DNA of 39,102 nucleotides from a cf. Phormidesmis sp. LEGE 11477 (GTDB lineage: Bacteria > Cyanobacteriota > Cyanobacteriia > Phormidesmidales > Phormidesmidaceae): the NCBI RefSeq assembly GCF_015207105.1, contig NZ_JADEXO010000050.1, forward strand, positions 1 through 39,102, read 5' to 3'. How positions within the stretch are numbered: position 1 is the stretch's first letter; every line of letters begins with the position of its first letter. The notes beneath the pieces were generated by a model, which was not told where the DNA came from, ran no database searches, and worked only from the letters and a program-made list of their open reading frames with translations. Position numbers and translations under genes: made by a program. This document shows, one piece after another, positions 8,912 to 17,712 of this stretch.

Positions 8912-10063
8912 ATGAAAATCCTTGTAATCAGTCATCCTTGCGTCACCCCGATCAATCAACAGTTCTACGCTGAAGTTGAAAAGCAAACCGGTTGGGAGAT
9001 CACAATTGTGGTGCCGTCTAACTGGAAGAGTGAATATGGTGGCAAGGCGATCGCACCAGAACGTTGGCCAGAGTATACAGGAAAGCTATTGACGATCCCC
9101 ACGTGGATGTCTGGCAATATTCCGCTCCACGTCTATCGCGCGACCTTTACAAAGCTCCTAAAAGAAATTAGCCCAGATGCTATCTACGTCAACCATGAAC
9201 CCTACGGCATCGCCACTGCCCAGGTCTATCTAGCAAATATCTTGAGCATCAATAGGCCGATTGGTTTTTTTACTTGGCAAAATATCTTTAAGCAATATCC
9301 CTTTCCGTTCCATCAGCTACAGCAGTTTGTGTTCAAACGTAGTCATTTTGCCTTTCCAGGCTCTCAAAGCGCTAAGGAAATATTGAGAGAGAAGGGCTAT
9401 GACGGTCCCTGCACGTTATTGCCGGGAGCAGTTGATCCAGAACTATATTTCCCTCGCCCTGAGTCTATTGATCTTAAAGACAAACTGAAGAAAAGTGAGG
9501 ATCAAGTACTCATTGGCTACATGGGGCGAATCGTCGAAGAGAAGGGATTTGCAACGCTTGCACGGGCCTTGAACATCATCAAAGCGCTGCCTTGGCAGCT
9601 AGTTGTGGTCGGGGCTGGAGACTATCAAGACGAATTCTCTAGCCAGATGAATAGTTTTGGACTGCAGGATCGCGTCAACTACCTTGGCTATGTGCCTCAT
9701 CCTGAAGCACCTATCTACCTAAGTGCGTTTGATCTCCTTGTTATTCCTTCAGAAACGCGCGAGAACTGGAAAGAGCAATTCGGCAGAGTAATTATCGAGG
9801 CTATGGCCTGTTTAACCCCAGTAGTGGGATCAAATTCAGGTGAAATCCCTAACTTGATTAAAGCAACTGGGGGAGGTCTTGTATTTGAAGAAGGCAATGC
9901 GGAGGCATTAGCAGAGCAGCTAAGTTCACTGGTCATTGATGCTAGCTTGCGTGAGCGAACGGCTGAGCAAGGACAGCAAGCGGTCTTGGCCCGATATAAC
10001 ACAGAGGCGATCGCCCGCCAGTTTGTTAACGAAATTAGTCGAGCTGTTCACACCCTTTCCTAA
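8912..10063 (+). CDS. Glycosyltransferase family 4
   Basis: The 383-residue protein is a GT-B retaining transferase. The N-terminal domain starts MKILVISHPCVTPINQQFY and includes YVNHEPYGIATAQ; the C-terminal domain starts YMGRIVEEKGFATLARAL near residue 208 and ends with the EX7E motif in KEQFGRVIIEAMACLTPVV near residue 290. TGGAGGGATGA upstream includes a GGAGG at 8896-8900, 11 bp from ATG 8912. It is the last gene of the same-strand run that starts at 3050 and is followed by 0.9 kb without genes. Confidence 0.9.
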   Translation: MKILVISHPCVTPINQQFYAEVEKQTGWEITIVVPSNWKSEYGGKAIAPERWPEYTGKLLTIPTWMSGNIPLHVYRATFTKLLKEISPDAIYVNHEPYGIATAQVYLANILSINRPIGFFTWQNIFKQYPFPFHQLQQFVFKRSHFAFPGSQSAKEILREKGYDGPCTLLPGAVDPELYFPRPESIDLKDKLKKSEDQVLIGYMGRIVEEKGFATLARALNIIKALPWQLVVVGAGDYQDEFSSQMNSFGLQDRVNYLGYVPHPEAPIYLSAFDLLVIPSETRENWKEQFGRVIIEAMACLTPVVGSNSGEIPNLIKATGGGLVFEEGNAEALAEQLSSLVIDASLRERTAEQGQQAVLARYNTEAIARQFVNEISRAVHTLS

Positions 10064-10969
10064 GATTCAGCAAAAACCGCAGCTATCGAACACCACTTCG
10101 ATCTATCTTTGACAGTAGTTTCTTGGCTGATTGCCCTAGTTGAGCGCAACCTATCTATAGCTTCTGTCAAGTTGCTTAGGCCACTTTCATCAGCTCAAAC
10201 CATTACAAGGCAACAGGAAAATTCATATAGAAAAGTAAGAATACATCTCTATTTTTCTATGTAGAGCCTTAGTGAATTTCCACTCAATCAATATTCATTC
10301 GGCCCAGCTAAAACGCCTAGCGCTGGTATTTCCACCTTGCTCAAGATACTGTTTGATACGAAAGGCTAAAACGACTGCCTGTTATAAAGTCTGTAGTCTC
10401 TTTCAAAGTTTTTTAGTATTTGCTTTTACGCATGATTCCTTCAAAAAGTCAGCTTGGATGAGACGCTGACTATCCTGCAACGTCGGCTGATCTATCAAAA
10501 TACCTTTACGGGTTATTCCTGACAGTTACTCTCAAGATTCAAGCTTCAAGAATCTAGAAATTTCGATACTTACACTTATTAAAATTACAGACGAACAGAG
10601 TAACATCATCATGTTCGAACTTGAAGATTAGCCATCGAAAACTAGCCATTGAAAGTCAGCTATTAGCATTAGCAAATTTAGCGAATGTCGGGTGCATACC
10701 TCAATGCAGTGAGTTGATGACTAACAATACAGTTTAGACAGAGATTGTCTTTGTAAAGATATAGCGCAGGCTCTAGGCAGCTAGATTTGGGTTCAGGTCT
10801 TTTTGCACCAATGCTATAGAGAGGCACATCCAGAGGCGAAGCTAGCATTTTCAGCTGTCCGCCTTCAGCTTCGCCTGTCTACTTTCGTAAAACCAGAACT
10901 GACTTCTTTTTTTGAAGACTACTTCAAGCACCAAAACATTTACTTTCTCCAACAACTTCTGAGAGCTTT
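10064..10969. other. Gene-free region upstream of the first triplicated-domain protein
   Basis: This 906-bp stretch is AT-rich. The only open frames (near 10272 and 10803) lack ribosome-binding sites and recognisable sequence. It contains one block, 10561-10630, also found upstream of the paralogous gene at 14852 (listed separately). No convincing terminator was found after the GT4 gene at 10063. Confidence 0.6.
10561..10630 (+). promoter_or_regulatory. Conserved upstream block, copy 1
   Basis: The stretch TTTCGATACTTACACTT ... GAACAGAGTAACATCATC ATGTTCGAACTTGAAGAT resembles 13864-13932, with almost the same spacing (50 against 51 bp) from TTTCGAT to ATGTTCG. It contains a tiny open frame MFELED-stop starting at 10611. 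It lies about 360 bp before the gene at 10970. It may be a shared promoter/leader; the function is inferred from conservation between the paralogues only. Confidence 0.5.
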
Positions 10970-13312
10970 ATGTCTACTCAAACTTCAACAATATTGAAAG
11001 CTTCTCCTAACATCTCGAAGGGGGATACTGGTATTCAGCAATGGGATGACAACGTCACAATTGCCGCCTACTCAGCAGACGGTTCTAATGCACAGATTAG
11101 CTATCGCCGAAAAGGAGGATTAGGAATTGTTGGCTCTAGTTACAACAATCAATTGGATTACGACGTCAGACAGGGTGCCAGCGAACAGTTTGAGATTGAC
11201 TTCAATGGAGATGTTCAGCAGGTCGGACTGACGCTAGGGCGAATCGAACGGTCAACGGCTAGCGCTATTGGCATTTGGAAAGCTTTCTGTGCAGAGGGGA
11301 ACTTAGTTGCTAGCGGGCAGCTCAATGTTTCGACAGCGATGCCAGTAGGATCGCATAGCTATCGGTTTGCGATCGCAACCAACAAGGCATTCGAGCGCCT
11401 TACAATTGCCGCTGCGATTGATCAGGCTAGTCCCGGCCCTACCAACACAGCCAACTTCAGCCTAGAGAATGTTGGCTATAGCCGAGTCACTAAGGCGGCG
11501 AGTCAAGCGAACTGCTCACCCGCGACAGAGGAAATGGACCCACCAATTACGCTGTCGGTCAAGCGTGCTGCACTCAAAGATCAGGGAAGCCGGTTGATAT
11601 GGACTGACGGCGTTGAGGTCACAGGCTACAGCGCCGACGGCACCGATGCCCTGCTTAAAAAAAGTTCTGGTGGGCTATCGGTGCGGGGAGGACGCTACGG
11701 CAACCAGATCGATTTTGATGCAGATCTAGGCAAAGGAGAAGGCTTGAATATTGGGTTTAGCGGAGCCGTTCGCCAGCTCAGCGTCGTGCTTACCCAGATG
11801 GAAATAGATGACGGAGCAGGTCTACCAGAGACCGGCCTTTGGCGAGCCTATGACGCTGAAGGTAGGCAGATTGCAGTCGGCAAGCTGGATCCTAGTAAGG
11901 CTGAACAATTAGGCGATAGTAGCTTTCGATTTGCGATCACCCCCCAGAAAGCCATAGCTAAATTAACAATAGAAGCGACCGCCTACGGCAACGGCGCTGG
12001 CAGGCAATACAGCGATAATAACTCCGACTTCAGGCTTCAGAGCCTCACCTATTCGCGAGTCAGTGACAAAGATAGTACCGGAGAGGATGGCCTTACAGAT
12101 CAGCCGCCTGTGGCAATAGACGACAGCATGGCTGTTCGAGAAGATACGCCTATCATTTTTGCGGCTAATTCACTTCTGAGTAATGATTCGACCGGGAATA
12201 CGCCTGCGGCCATCATCGAGATTGATTCACAAAGCGCCAAAGGTGGCTCGATCGTTCAACAGTCAAACGGCAAATATCGCTATACTCCTGCAGCAAATTT
12301 CTTTGGACAAGATCGCTTCAGCTACAGCATTGCTAACACTAACAACGACACCAGCAGTGCGATCGTCAACGTTAATGTTAGTTCTGTCAACGATTTGCCG
12401 GTAGCTATCGGCAAATCTGTACAGACCGACGCTGGCGCTGGCGTCAGTATTGAAATATCACCAGATTTTGGAGGAGATGGGCCTTACCAAGGAGCAATTC
12501 TAGCTGGATCTGCGGCCAACGGAACAGTTAGCGTCGACACACAAGGCACACCTAAAGACCCTACTGACGACCTCATTGCTTATATACCCAATCCAAAGTT
12601 CAGTGGAACTGACTACTTTCATTACACAGCCACAGATGCTAACGGTGATACCAGCACAGCAAGAATCGAAGTCAAGGTTAACCCACTAGAACCTAGCGTT
12701 CCACCTGTAGAACCTAGAACGAGAATCGATCTAACGGCATCGCCTCATTATCTCGATGGAACCACCTCGCCTCAAAATTGGGGTAGCGAAGTACAACTCT
12801 CAGCTAGTGGTTTTGATGGTCGCGCCGCTAGAGTTTCCTACTACGAGCGCAAAAGTGACAAAGGATTTGGTGTAATCAGCCCCAAAGATCGCGCCAAGCA
12901 GATAGATTTCTACCAGGATAAAGGCAGCGAAAAGCTAAACCTAGCCTTTGATACACTCGTCGGCAACGTGGTATTAACCGTCGGCATGATGGGCGTCAAC
13001 GAAGATAATACCGGCTTTGATGAGACCGGGAAATGGACCGCGCTAGACACATACGGACGTGTCGTCGATACGGGTTTGATCGGACCTGATAAAAGTAGTT
13101 TAGGCCCAGGGATAAGAGTGACCGATACCTACGGCCAGTACCCGATTGAAATCGACGCCCCTTCACCCTTTGCCGCGCTCGTGATCGAAGCTACTGGATT
13201 CGGCCACGGGAAAGGAGCACCTACTCAGCAGAAGTATGGAGAAAATAATTCTGACTTTGATATCACTGCTATCAGCTTTGACATCATACCTGGTACCCAG
13301 GGAGGCTTCTAG
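10970..13312 (+). CDS. Extracellular protein with three copies of an unnamed beta-rich domain and two Big_9 domains (paralogue A)
   Basis: The 780-residue protein has the order: unknown domain (7-173), unknown domain (193-364), Big_9 cadherin-like (379-472), a related Big_9-type domain (477-571), unknown domain (584-780). The unknown domain shares WGDxV, SADGxxA, GGRYxNQIDYD, SExLxIxF, ETGxWKAYDAxG, FAIA, IEATAYG and NNSDFxLxxxxYSR. This pattern resembles the lectin-like beta-sandwiches of many secreted bacterial proteins, but I cannot name the family. No Sec signal peptide is seen (MSTQTSTILKASPN), so export through a type I or other non-Sec route is likely. It ends in TQGGF, as does paralogue B at 14852. 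The matching N-termini confirm ATG 10970. It is probably a matrix or adhesin protein. Confidence 0.85.
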   Translation: MSTQTSTILKASPNISKGDTGIQQWDDNVTIAAYSADGSNAQISYRRKGGLGIVGSSYNNQLDYDVRQGASEQFEIDFNGDVQQVGLTLGRIERSTASAIGIWKAFCAEGNLVASGQLNVSTAMPVGSHSYRFAIATNKAFERLTIAAAIDQASPGPTNTANFSLENVGYSRVTKAASQANCSPATEEMDPPITLSVKRAALKDQGSRLIWTDGVEVTGYSADGTDALLKKSSGGLSVRGGRYGNQIDFDADLGKGEGLNIGFSGAVRQLSVVLTQMEIDDGAGLPETGLWRAYDAEGRQIAVGKLDPSKAEQLGDSSFRFAITPQKAIAKLTIEATAYGNGAGRQYSDNNSDFRLQSLTYSRVSDKDSTGEDGLTDQPPVAIDDSMAVREDTPIIFAANSLLSNDSTGNTPAAIIEIDSQSAKGGSIVQQSNGKYRYTPAANFFGQDRFSYSIANTNNDTSSAIVNVNVSSVNDLPVAIGKSVQTDAGAGVSIEISPDFGGDGPYQGAILAGSAANGTVSVDTQGTPKDPTDDLIAYIPNPKFSGTDYFHYTATDANGDTSTARIEVKVNPLEPSVPPVEPRTRIDLTASPHYLDGTTSPQNWGSEVQLSASGFDGRAARVSYYERKSDKGFGVISPKDRAKQIDFYQDKGSEKLNLAFDTLVGNVVLTVGMMGVNEDNTGFDETGKWTALDTYGRVVDTGLIGPDKSSLGPGIRVTDTYGQYPIEIDAPSPFAALVIEATGFGHGKGAPTQQKYGENNSDFDITAISFDIIPGTQGGF

Positions 13313-13502
13313 CGGCTAAATATAGCAAACAGCTTTGGCAAACAGAATAGGCGGCAAGTGCTATTTACAAGCTTGTCTTCTAAAGCAACAGATCGCTATG
13401 TAAATAAGCAGGGGTTTGAATTCCATATTCAAATCAGGACTTCCTCTGCTGCTTAGATTAAAATCAAGTTAAGTTGAACTAAAATCACTCTACTGCTGTA
13501 GT

Positions 13503-13548
13503 ATTGAAAGCTCTTAAGTGATTATATTGAAAGCCCTTAAGTGATTAT
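13503..13548. repeat. 23-bp tandem repeat, two copies
   Basis: ATTGAAAGCTCTTAAGTGAT plus TAT at 13503-13525 is followed directly by a copy at 13526-13548 that differs at one base. Each copy contains CTTAAG. No coding frame covers it. Confidence 0.9.
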
Positions 13549-13651
13549 CTGAGCGCTTGTCAACCGAGAGATTGTCAGATAGGTGAAATTAGTGTGAATG
13601 TTGCTAAAGGGTTCATACTTCGCTTACGGGTAGAGTTTGTTACGCTACTTT

Positions 13652-13717
13652 GTCCTTGTAGGAGATTCTATCCGTGGCTTTAGCGTCCTTGTAGGAGATT
13701 CTATCCGTGGCTTTAGC
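13652..13717. repeat. 33-bp perfect tandem repeat, two copies
   Basis: The unit starting GTCCTTGTAGGAGATTCTAT at 13652-13684 is repeated without change at 13685-13717 and followed by GGTAGCGTAGACC. There are no spacers, so it is not a CRISPR. The unit holds AGGAG, but no gene follows. Confidence 0.92.
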
Positions 13718-13863
13718 GGTAGCGTAGACCTAAATCTAATTTATTTAGCCCTTATCACAAAACATACATTGTTTGCGAACAAAAACAGGATAATTCGGCG
13801 AAACATTCAACGATTTTCACCTCCGATAACTTATACTAATCTTTAACCTTCATTCGCTTAAGG

Positions 13864-13932
13864 TTTCGATATTCACACTTCCTTTACTTTCGGTTGAATA
13901 GAGGTAACATCGTTATGTTCGCGCTTGAGATC
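13864..13932 (+). promoter_or_regulatory. Conserved upstream block, copy 2
   Basis: TTTCGATATTCACACTT ... GAATAGAGGTAACATCGTT ATGTTCGCGCTTGAGAT matches the block at 10561-10630. A small open frame MFALEIRH-stop starts at 13915 behind GAGG at 13901-13904. It lies about 940 bp before the start of paralogue B, much farther than copy 1 is from paralogue A, because the repeat-rich segment lies between. Promoter or leader function is an inference. Confidence 0.5.
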
Positions 13933-14684
13933 AGGCATTAGCGCCTTCAACTGTGCTGCACAAACGCTGTACAAGTAGAAGCCGCCTGTTATGATGCCGT
14001 AGTCTTGTACTGAAAATCTGCGTCCTGAAAGCTGGCTTCACGGCCTTAGTTATTTACTTTTGTCAGTTAGTTAGGGACGGCTCGCTGAATACATAACAAA
14101 CAACTGCCACCTCTTTAGAGACACGGTCTGTATCAAAAATGTTCTCTCATCTACTGCTGATATGTCCTACTATGCCCTCCAGTGGATATACGTAGAAGGT
14201 GCTAGGCAACTTAATAAAAGACCAAATAGAACACTGACAATCAACACATTAAGTTGATAAATGAAGCAACAGGTCTACCCAATAATCGACAATCTGTTGT
14301 GAGCTTACATAGTTTATTACAGTTTACTTCTGTCATGAGAATTGCTAGCGACTACGGCTATGCCCGCTTTTCTCATAAACAGTTCTATTTCGTGTGCTTT
14401 CTCTAACAGTTGCCTTTACTCCGTGATTGTTCTAATCCTTCTTTCTTTCAGTGCTTTGCTTCCTGCCCCAGTTTTTACTTTTGGCAGCAGCAGACTGTCT
14501 CTTTAGAGAAAGAATACTAGATCGAATGCTTGTGCTACTTAGCAACTCTAGTAGTGGGTTTAGCATGCCTGAGCAATAATCCCTCCAATCTTTTCTTATG
14601 AACTTTTCGTCTCTAACCTTTCGAGAGGACGGCTAGAAACAGTGAACTATGGCGCGCAACTGTGGTGTGCTTTGTTGCGATGCG

Positions 14685-14748
14685 TTCTTAGGTATTCGCG
14701 CTTCTTAGGTATTCGCGCTTAGGTATTCGCGCTTAGGTATTCATGCGG
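14685..14748. repeat. Array of four TTAGGTATTCGCGC units
   Basis: Two 17-bp units (TTCTTAGGTATTCGCGC at 14685-14701 and 14702-14718) are followed by a 14-bp unit (14719-14732) and a diverged unit ending TTCATGCGG (14733-14748). It ends about 100 bp before the start codon at 14852, so it lies in the expected promoter or 5' leader region of paralogue B. Confidence 0.9.
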
Positions 14749-14851
14749 TTTTTACGTTAAAGCTTTAGATGCTATCCTACCTCGCTTGCGTGCTTATCCC
14801 AGTCACTTAACGTTCATTTCACCATCAACTGATAACCTTTTTGGAAATTTT

Positions 14852-17578
14852 ATGAGCAATCAAATTCCTACCACGATAGAAGCTTCTCCTAACTTTCTAA
14901 ATGGAGCCGCTGGCGTCCAAAGCTGGGAAGACGACGTCACGATAAACGCCTACTCTGCCGATGGTTCGGATGCACGAATTAGCTACCGTAAGGCAGGAGG
15001 CTTTGGAATTGCCGGAGGCCGGTATGACAACCAGGTAGATTACGATGTCAAGCAAAAATCTGGTGAACGACTAGAGATTGACTTCAATGGCAATGTCAAA
15101 CAGGCTAGCTTCACATTGGGCTGGACCTCTCCACAGCAAGATCCAAAGAACCTAGGCATTTGGAAAGCATTTTCTACTAGTGGCAGCTTGGTTGCAACTG
15201 GAGCACTTGACTATTCAACAGCGACCAAAGTGAACAAGAACGGCTATCAGTTTGCGATCGCAACCAACCAGAAATTTGCTCGCTTGACTATGGAGGCAAC
15301 TGCCTCAGCAAGCGGTCAGGCCATGAGAAATGACTCTGATTTTAGTTTGGAAGATGTAACCTATACCCGCCTAGATAAGAGCATTACCCAACCTATCAAA
15401 GGGCCGCAAATTTCTGTGTCCACTACCTTAGAAGCAGCTAAGGCATCTCTAGGGAACGGCCTGGGCTACCAGACTTGGGGAGATGGAGTTAAGGTAGCTG
15501 GGTACAAAGCTGACGGCTCTAAGGGCCGTACGACTGTCGGTTGGGATGGTATCGCTGTCGCAGGCGACCGTTATGATAATCAGATTGATTATGATGCTAA
15601 GTCCGGCAATAGTGAAGTCCTCAAAGTAGATTTCGGCGGCAGCGTGCGCGATGTCGATATTGTCTTAGGGCGCATGGAATCGAACGAATGGCGAAATCTA
15701 CAAGAGACGGGGAAATGGAAAGCTTATGATGCGAAGAACAAACTCATAGCTAGTGGCAATTTAGATCCGCGCTCGAGCAAGAAATTAGGAGATAGTACCT
15801 ACGGGTTTGCGATCGCTGCTGGCGAAGACATTGTGAGCTTAGCCATCTCTGCTACGGCCTATGGCAATGGCAGCGGCACCAGCCGGACCAACAACAACTC
15901 CGACTTCAACTTACAAAGCGTTACATACTCTCGGATTACGGACGTTGCTCCTGGTAAGCCACCCAAGCCGCCTAAGCCACCTAAGCCACAAAACAGCTTG
16001 CCTACTGCTAAAGCTGACAACGTTTCGACAAAGATGAATCAGGAGATCAGCATTGATGTCTTGGCAAATGATTCCTTCGGTGCTGACGGTGCTAGCAGTG
16101 ATCAGCTCTTAATCGGTAATGCCGCGAACGGAACCGTCAGCATCAAAAAGCAGGGAACACCAGGAAACCCGCTAGACGATCTCATTCAATACGTGCCAAA
16201 TAAAGGCTTCACTGGCAAAGACAAGTTTACCTATACCATTGCCGATGCGAACGGCGACACCAGCATGGCGACGGTTAATGTCAAAGTCAACAAGACTTCA
16301 ACTGAACCGCCTACACCTAAGCCACCTACGCCTAAGCCACCCGTCAATAAAAAGCCAGATGCGGTTGACGATAGCCTAGCCACCAACGAAGACAGCACGC
16401 TGGTGCTAAAAGCAAAGGATTTACTGAGCAATGACACTCTAGGCAACGGACCGACAGTAATCGCCTCTGTCGCCAATAGCAGCAGTAAAGGTGGCAAAAT
16501 TTCTAAGAGCAGTAACGGCACCTACACTTACACCCCCAAAGCGAACTTCTTTGGTCAAGACAGCTTTGGATACAGCATCAAGGACGCTGATGGCGATACT
16601 AGCAGCGCCACCGTAAAAGTCAATGTCAAGGCAGTTAACGATCAGCCAAAAGCGGTCAATGATAGCGCAGCAGTGGACGCTGGAAAAAGCGTGAACATTG
16701 ATGTGTTGAGCAATGATAGCTTTGGCGGAGATGGAGCCGGTGGTGCTATCACTGTAGGCTCGGCAGATCATGGTAACGTCAGCATCAGAACTCAAGGAAC
16801 GTCCAAGCCCAGCGATGATATTATCCGCTACGTTGCAGATAAAAACTTCGGCGGTACTGACTCGTTTAAGTACACCATCACAGATGCCAATGGCGACAAG
16901 AGCACTGCCACCGTCAATGTCAATGTCAAGAAACCTGACGTAGCTCCTAAGCCGCCTGGCAATGTGGGAGAGCGTGTCAACCTCACGGCAGCAAAGGGAG
17001 TCATTCAAGGCAACAAGTCGTCCCATCTCTGGGGCAATAGCGTCCGGCTTTCAGCAACTGGGCTAAATGGATCTAAGGCAAATGTTGTCTATGATACGCA
17101 GTTTGCCGACAAAGGTTTCGGGGTTTCTAGTGCCAACGATCGATGGTCTCAGATTGACTACTATGCCAAAAATGGCAACTTGAGAGGAGTCAGCGAAAAG
17201 TTAAGGCTAAAGTTTGACACTCTAGTTGACAACGTCACGCTTAAAGTCGGCATGCTGGGCTTCAACGAAGGGAAAAACGGCAACGACGAAACTGGCAAGT
17301 GGACAGCATATGACGCTAAGGGAAGAAAAGTTGGCGATGGTCTATTAGGGCCTGAGCTCAGCACGCTGGGCAAAGATGTCAAGGTCAAAAAGAGCTATGG
17401 CTCGTATCCGATTGAAATTGATACGTCGAAGCCATTTGCCGAGCTGGTGGTAGAAGCCACTCCCTTTGGCCATGGGCAGGGATCGCCTATCGGCAAGAGT
17501 TATGGCGAAAACAACTCTGACTTTAACGTTATGGGTATCAGCTTCGACACTCTGCCCAATACGCAAGGGGGCTTTTAG
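14852..17578 (+). CDS. Extracellular protein with three copies of an unnamed beta-rich domain and three Big_9 domains (paralogue B)
   Basis: The 908-residue protein has unknown domain copies at about 8-174, 187-362 and 706-908. Between them lie a Pro-rich linker (KPPKPPKPPKP, 369-379), a Big_9-type domain (383-480), a second linker (PPTPKPPTPKPP, 486-497) and two more Big_9-type domains (501-594, 599-693). The frame is open from 14786, but ATG 14852 gives MSNQIPTTIEASPN, which aligns with MSTQTSTILKASPN of paralogue A, so 14852 is the start. The C-terminal copies of both proteins share GKWTA, YPIEID, FGHGxG, GENNSDF and the final TQGGF. It has no Sec signal and no cysteine. A strong terminator follows 34 bp after the stop. 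The role is probably in a surface layer, sheath or adhesion; function unknown. Confidence 0.87.
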   Translation: MSNQIPTTIEASPNFLNGAAGVQSWEDDVTINAYSADGSDARISYRKAGGFGIAGGRYDNQVDYDVKQKSGERLEIDFNGNVKQASFTLGWTSPQQDPKNLGIWKAFSTSGSLVATGALDYSTATKVNKNGYQFAIATNQKFARLTMEATASASGQAMRNDSDFSLEDVTYTRLDKSITQPIKGPQISVSTTLEAAKASLGNGLGYQTWGDGVKVAGYKADGSKGRTTVGWDGIAVAGDRYDNQIDYDAKSGNSEVLKVDFGGSVRDVDIVLGRMESNEWRNLQETGKWKAYDAKNKLIASGNLDPRSSKKLGDSTYGFAIAAGEDIVSLAISATAYGNGSGTSRTNNNSDFNLQSVTYSRITDVAPGKPPKPPKPPKPQNSLPTAKADNVSTKMNQEISIDVLANDSFGADGASSDQLLIGNAANGTVSIKKQGTPGNPLDDLIQYVPNKGFTGKDKFTYTIADANGDTSMATVNVKVNKTSTEPPTPKPPTPKPPVNKKPDAVDDSLATNEDSTLVLKAKDLLSNDTLGNGPTVIASVANSSSKGGKISKSSNGTYTYTPKANFFGQDSFGYSIKDADGDTSSATVKVNVKAVNDQPKAVNDSAAVDAGKSVNIDVLSNDSFGGDGAGGAITVGSADHGNVSIRTQGTSKPSDDIIRYVADKNFGGTDSFKYTITDANGDKSTATVNVNVKKPDVAPKPPGNVGERVNLTAAKGVIQGNKSSHLWGNSVRLSATGLNGSKANVVYDTQFADKGFGVSSANDRWSQIDYYAKNGNLRGVSEKLRLKFDTLVDNVTLKVGMLGFNEGKNGNDETGKWTAYDAKGRKVGDGLLGPELSTLGKDVKVKKSYGSYPIEIDTSKPFAELVVEATPFGHGQGSPIGKSYGENNSDFNVMGISFDTLPNTQGGF

Positions 17579-17611
17579 TCGCTGCTGTTCGGCTCATAGC
17601 TCATAGTAAAT

Positions 17612-17652
17612 AAAAAAGCCCTGCCGGGAGTTCTCCCACGGCAGGGCTTTTT
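17612..17652. terminator. Strong bidirectional Rho-independent terminator
   Basis: AAAAAGCCCTGCCG (17613-17626) pairs perfectly with CGGCAGGGCTTTTT (17639-17652), with a short inner GGA/TCC stem. The A run on one side and T run on the other make it work for both strands. It lies between the convergent genes ending at 17578 (+) and 17713 (-). Confidence 0.95.
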
Positions 17653-17712
17653 GTCGCTTCTTGTCTGAACCTTACGGCTGTGAGTGCCTTTTAAGCTTAG
17701 TATTCCGATTAC

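Larger units (their letters stand above)
13313..14851. other. 1.5-kb gene-free region with tandem repeats between the two paralogues
   Basis: No credible gene is present; an open frame at 13637-13846 only translates a 33-bp tandem repeat. The region holds a 23-bp tandem pair (13503-13548), a 33-bp tandem pair (13652-13717), a conserved block shared with the other paralogue (13864-13932), a small inverted repeat ATCAAC/GTTGAT (14240-14258) and a 14-17-bp tandem array (14685-14748). Confidence 0.65.

Noticed and set aside
10272-10997. Two small open frames (10272-10469 and 10803-10997)
   Set aside because: No ribosome-binding site or family features; the second overlaps the confirmed start of the gene at 10970 in another frame.
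13652-13717. CRISPR-like direct repeat
   Set aside because: Only two copies directly abutting without spacers, and no cas genes in the window.
13637-13846. Open frame of 69 codons with duplicated VLVGDSIRGFS
   Set aside because: It only translates the 33-bp tandem repeat and AT-rich flank; no start signal and no similarity to a known protein.
16439-17026. 195-codon open frame on the minus strand
   Set aside because: It lies fully antisense to the Big_9 repeats of paralogue B; the composition is a shadow of the repeated coding strand.
10970-17578. RTX-type type I secretion substrates
   Set aside because: No GGxGxDxxx nonapeptide repeats are visible; only the lack of a Sec signal hints at such a route.
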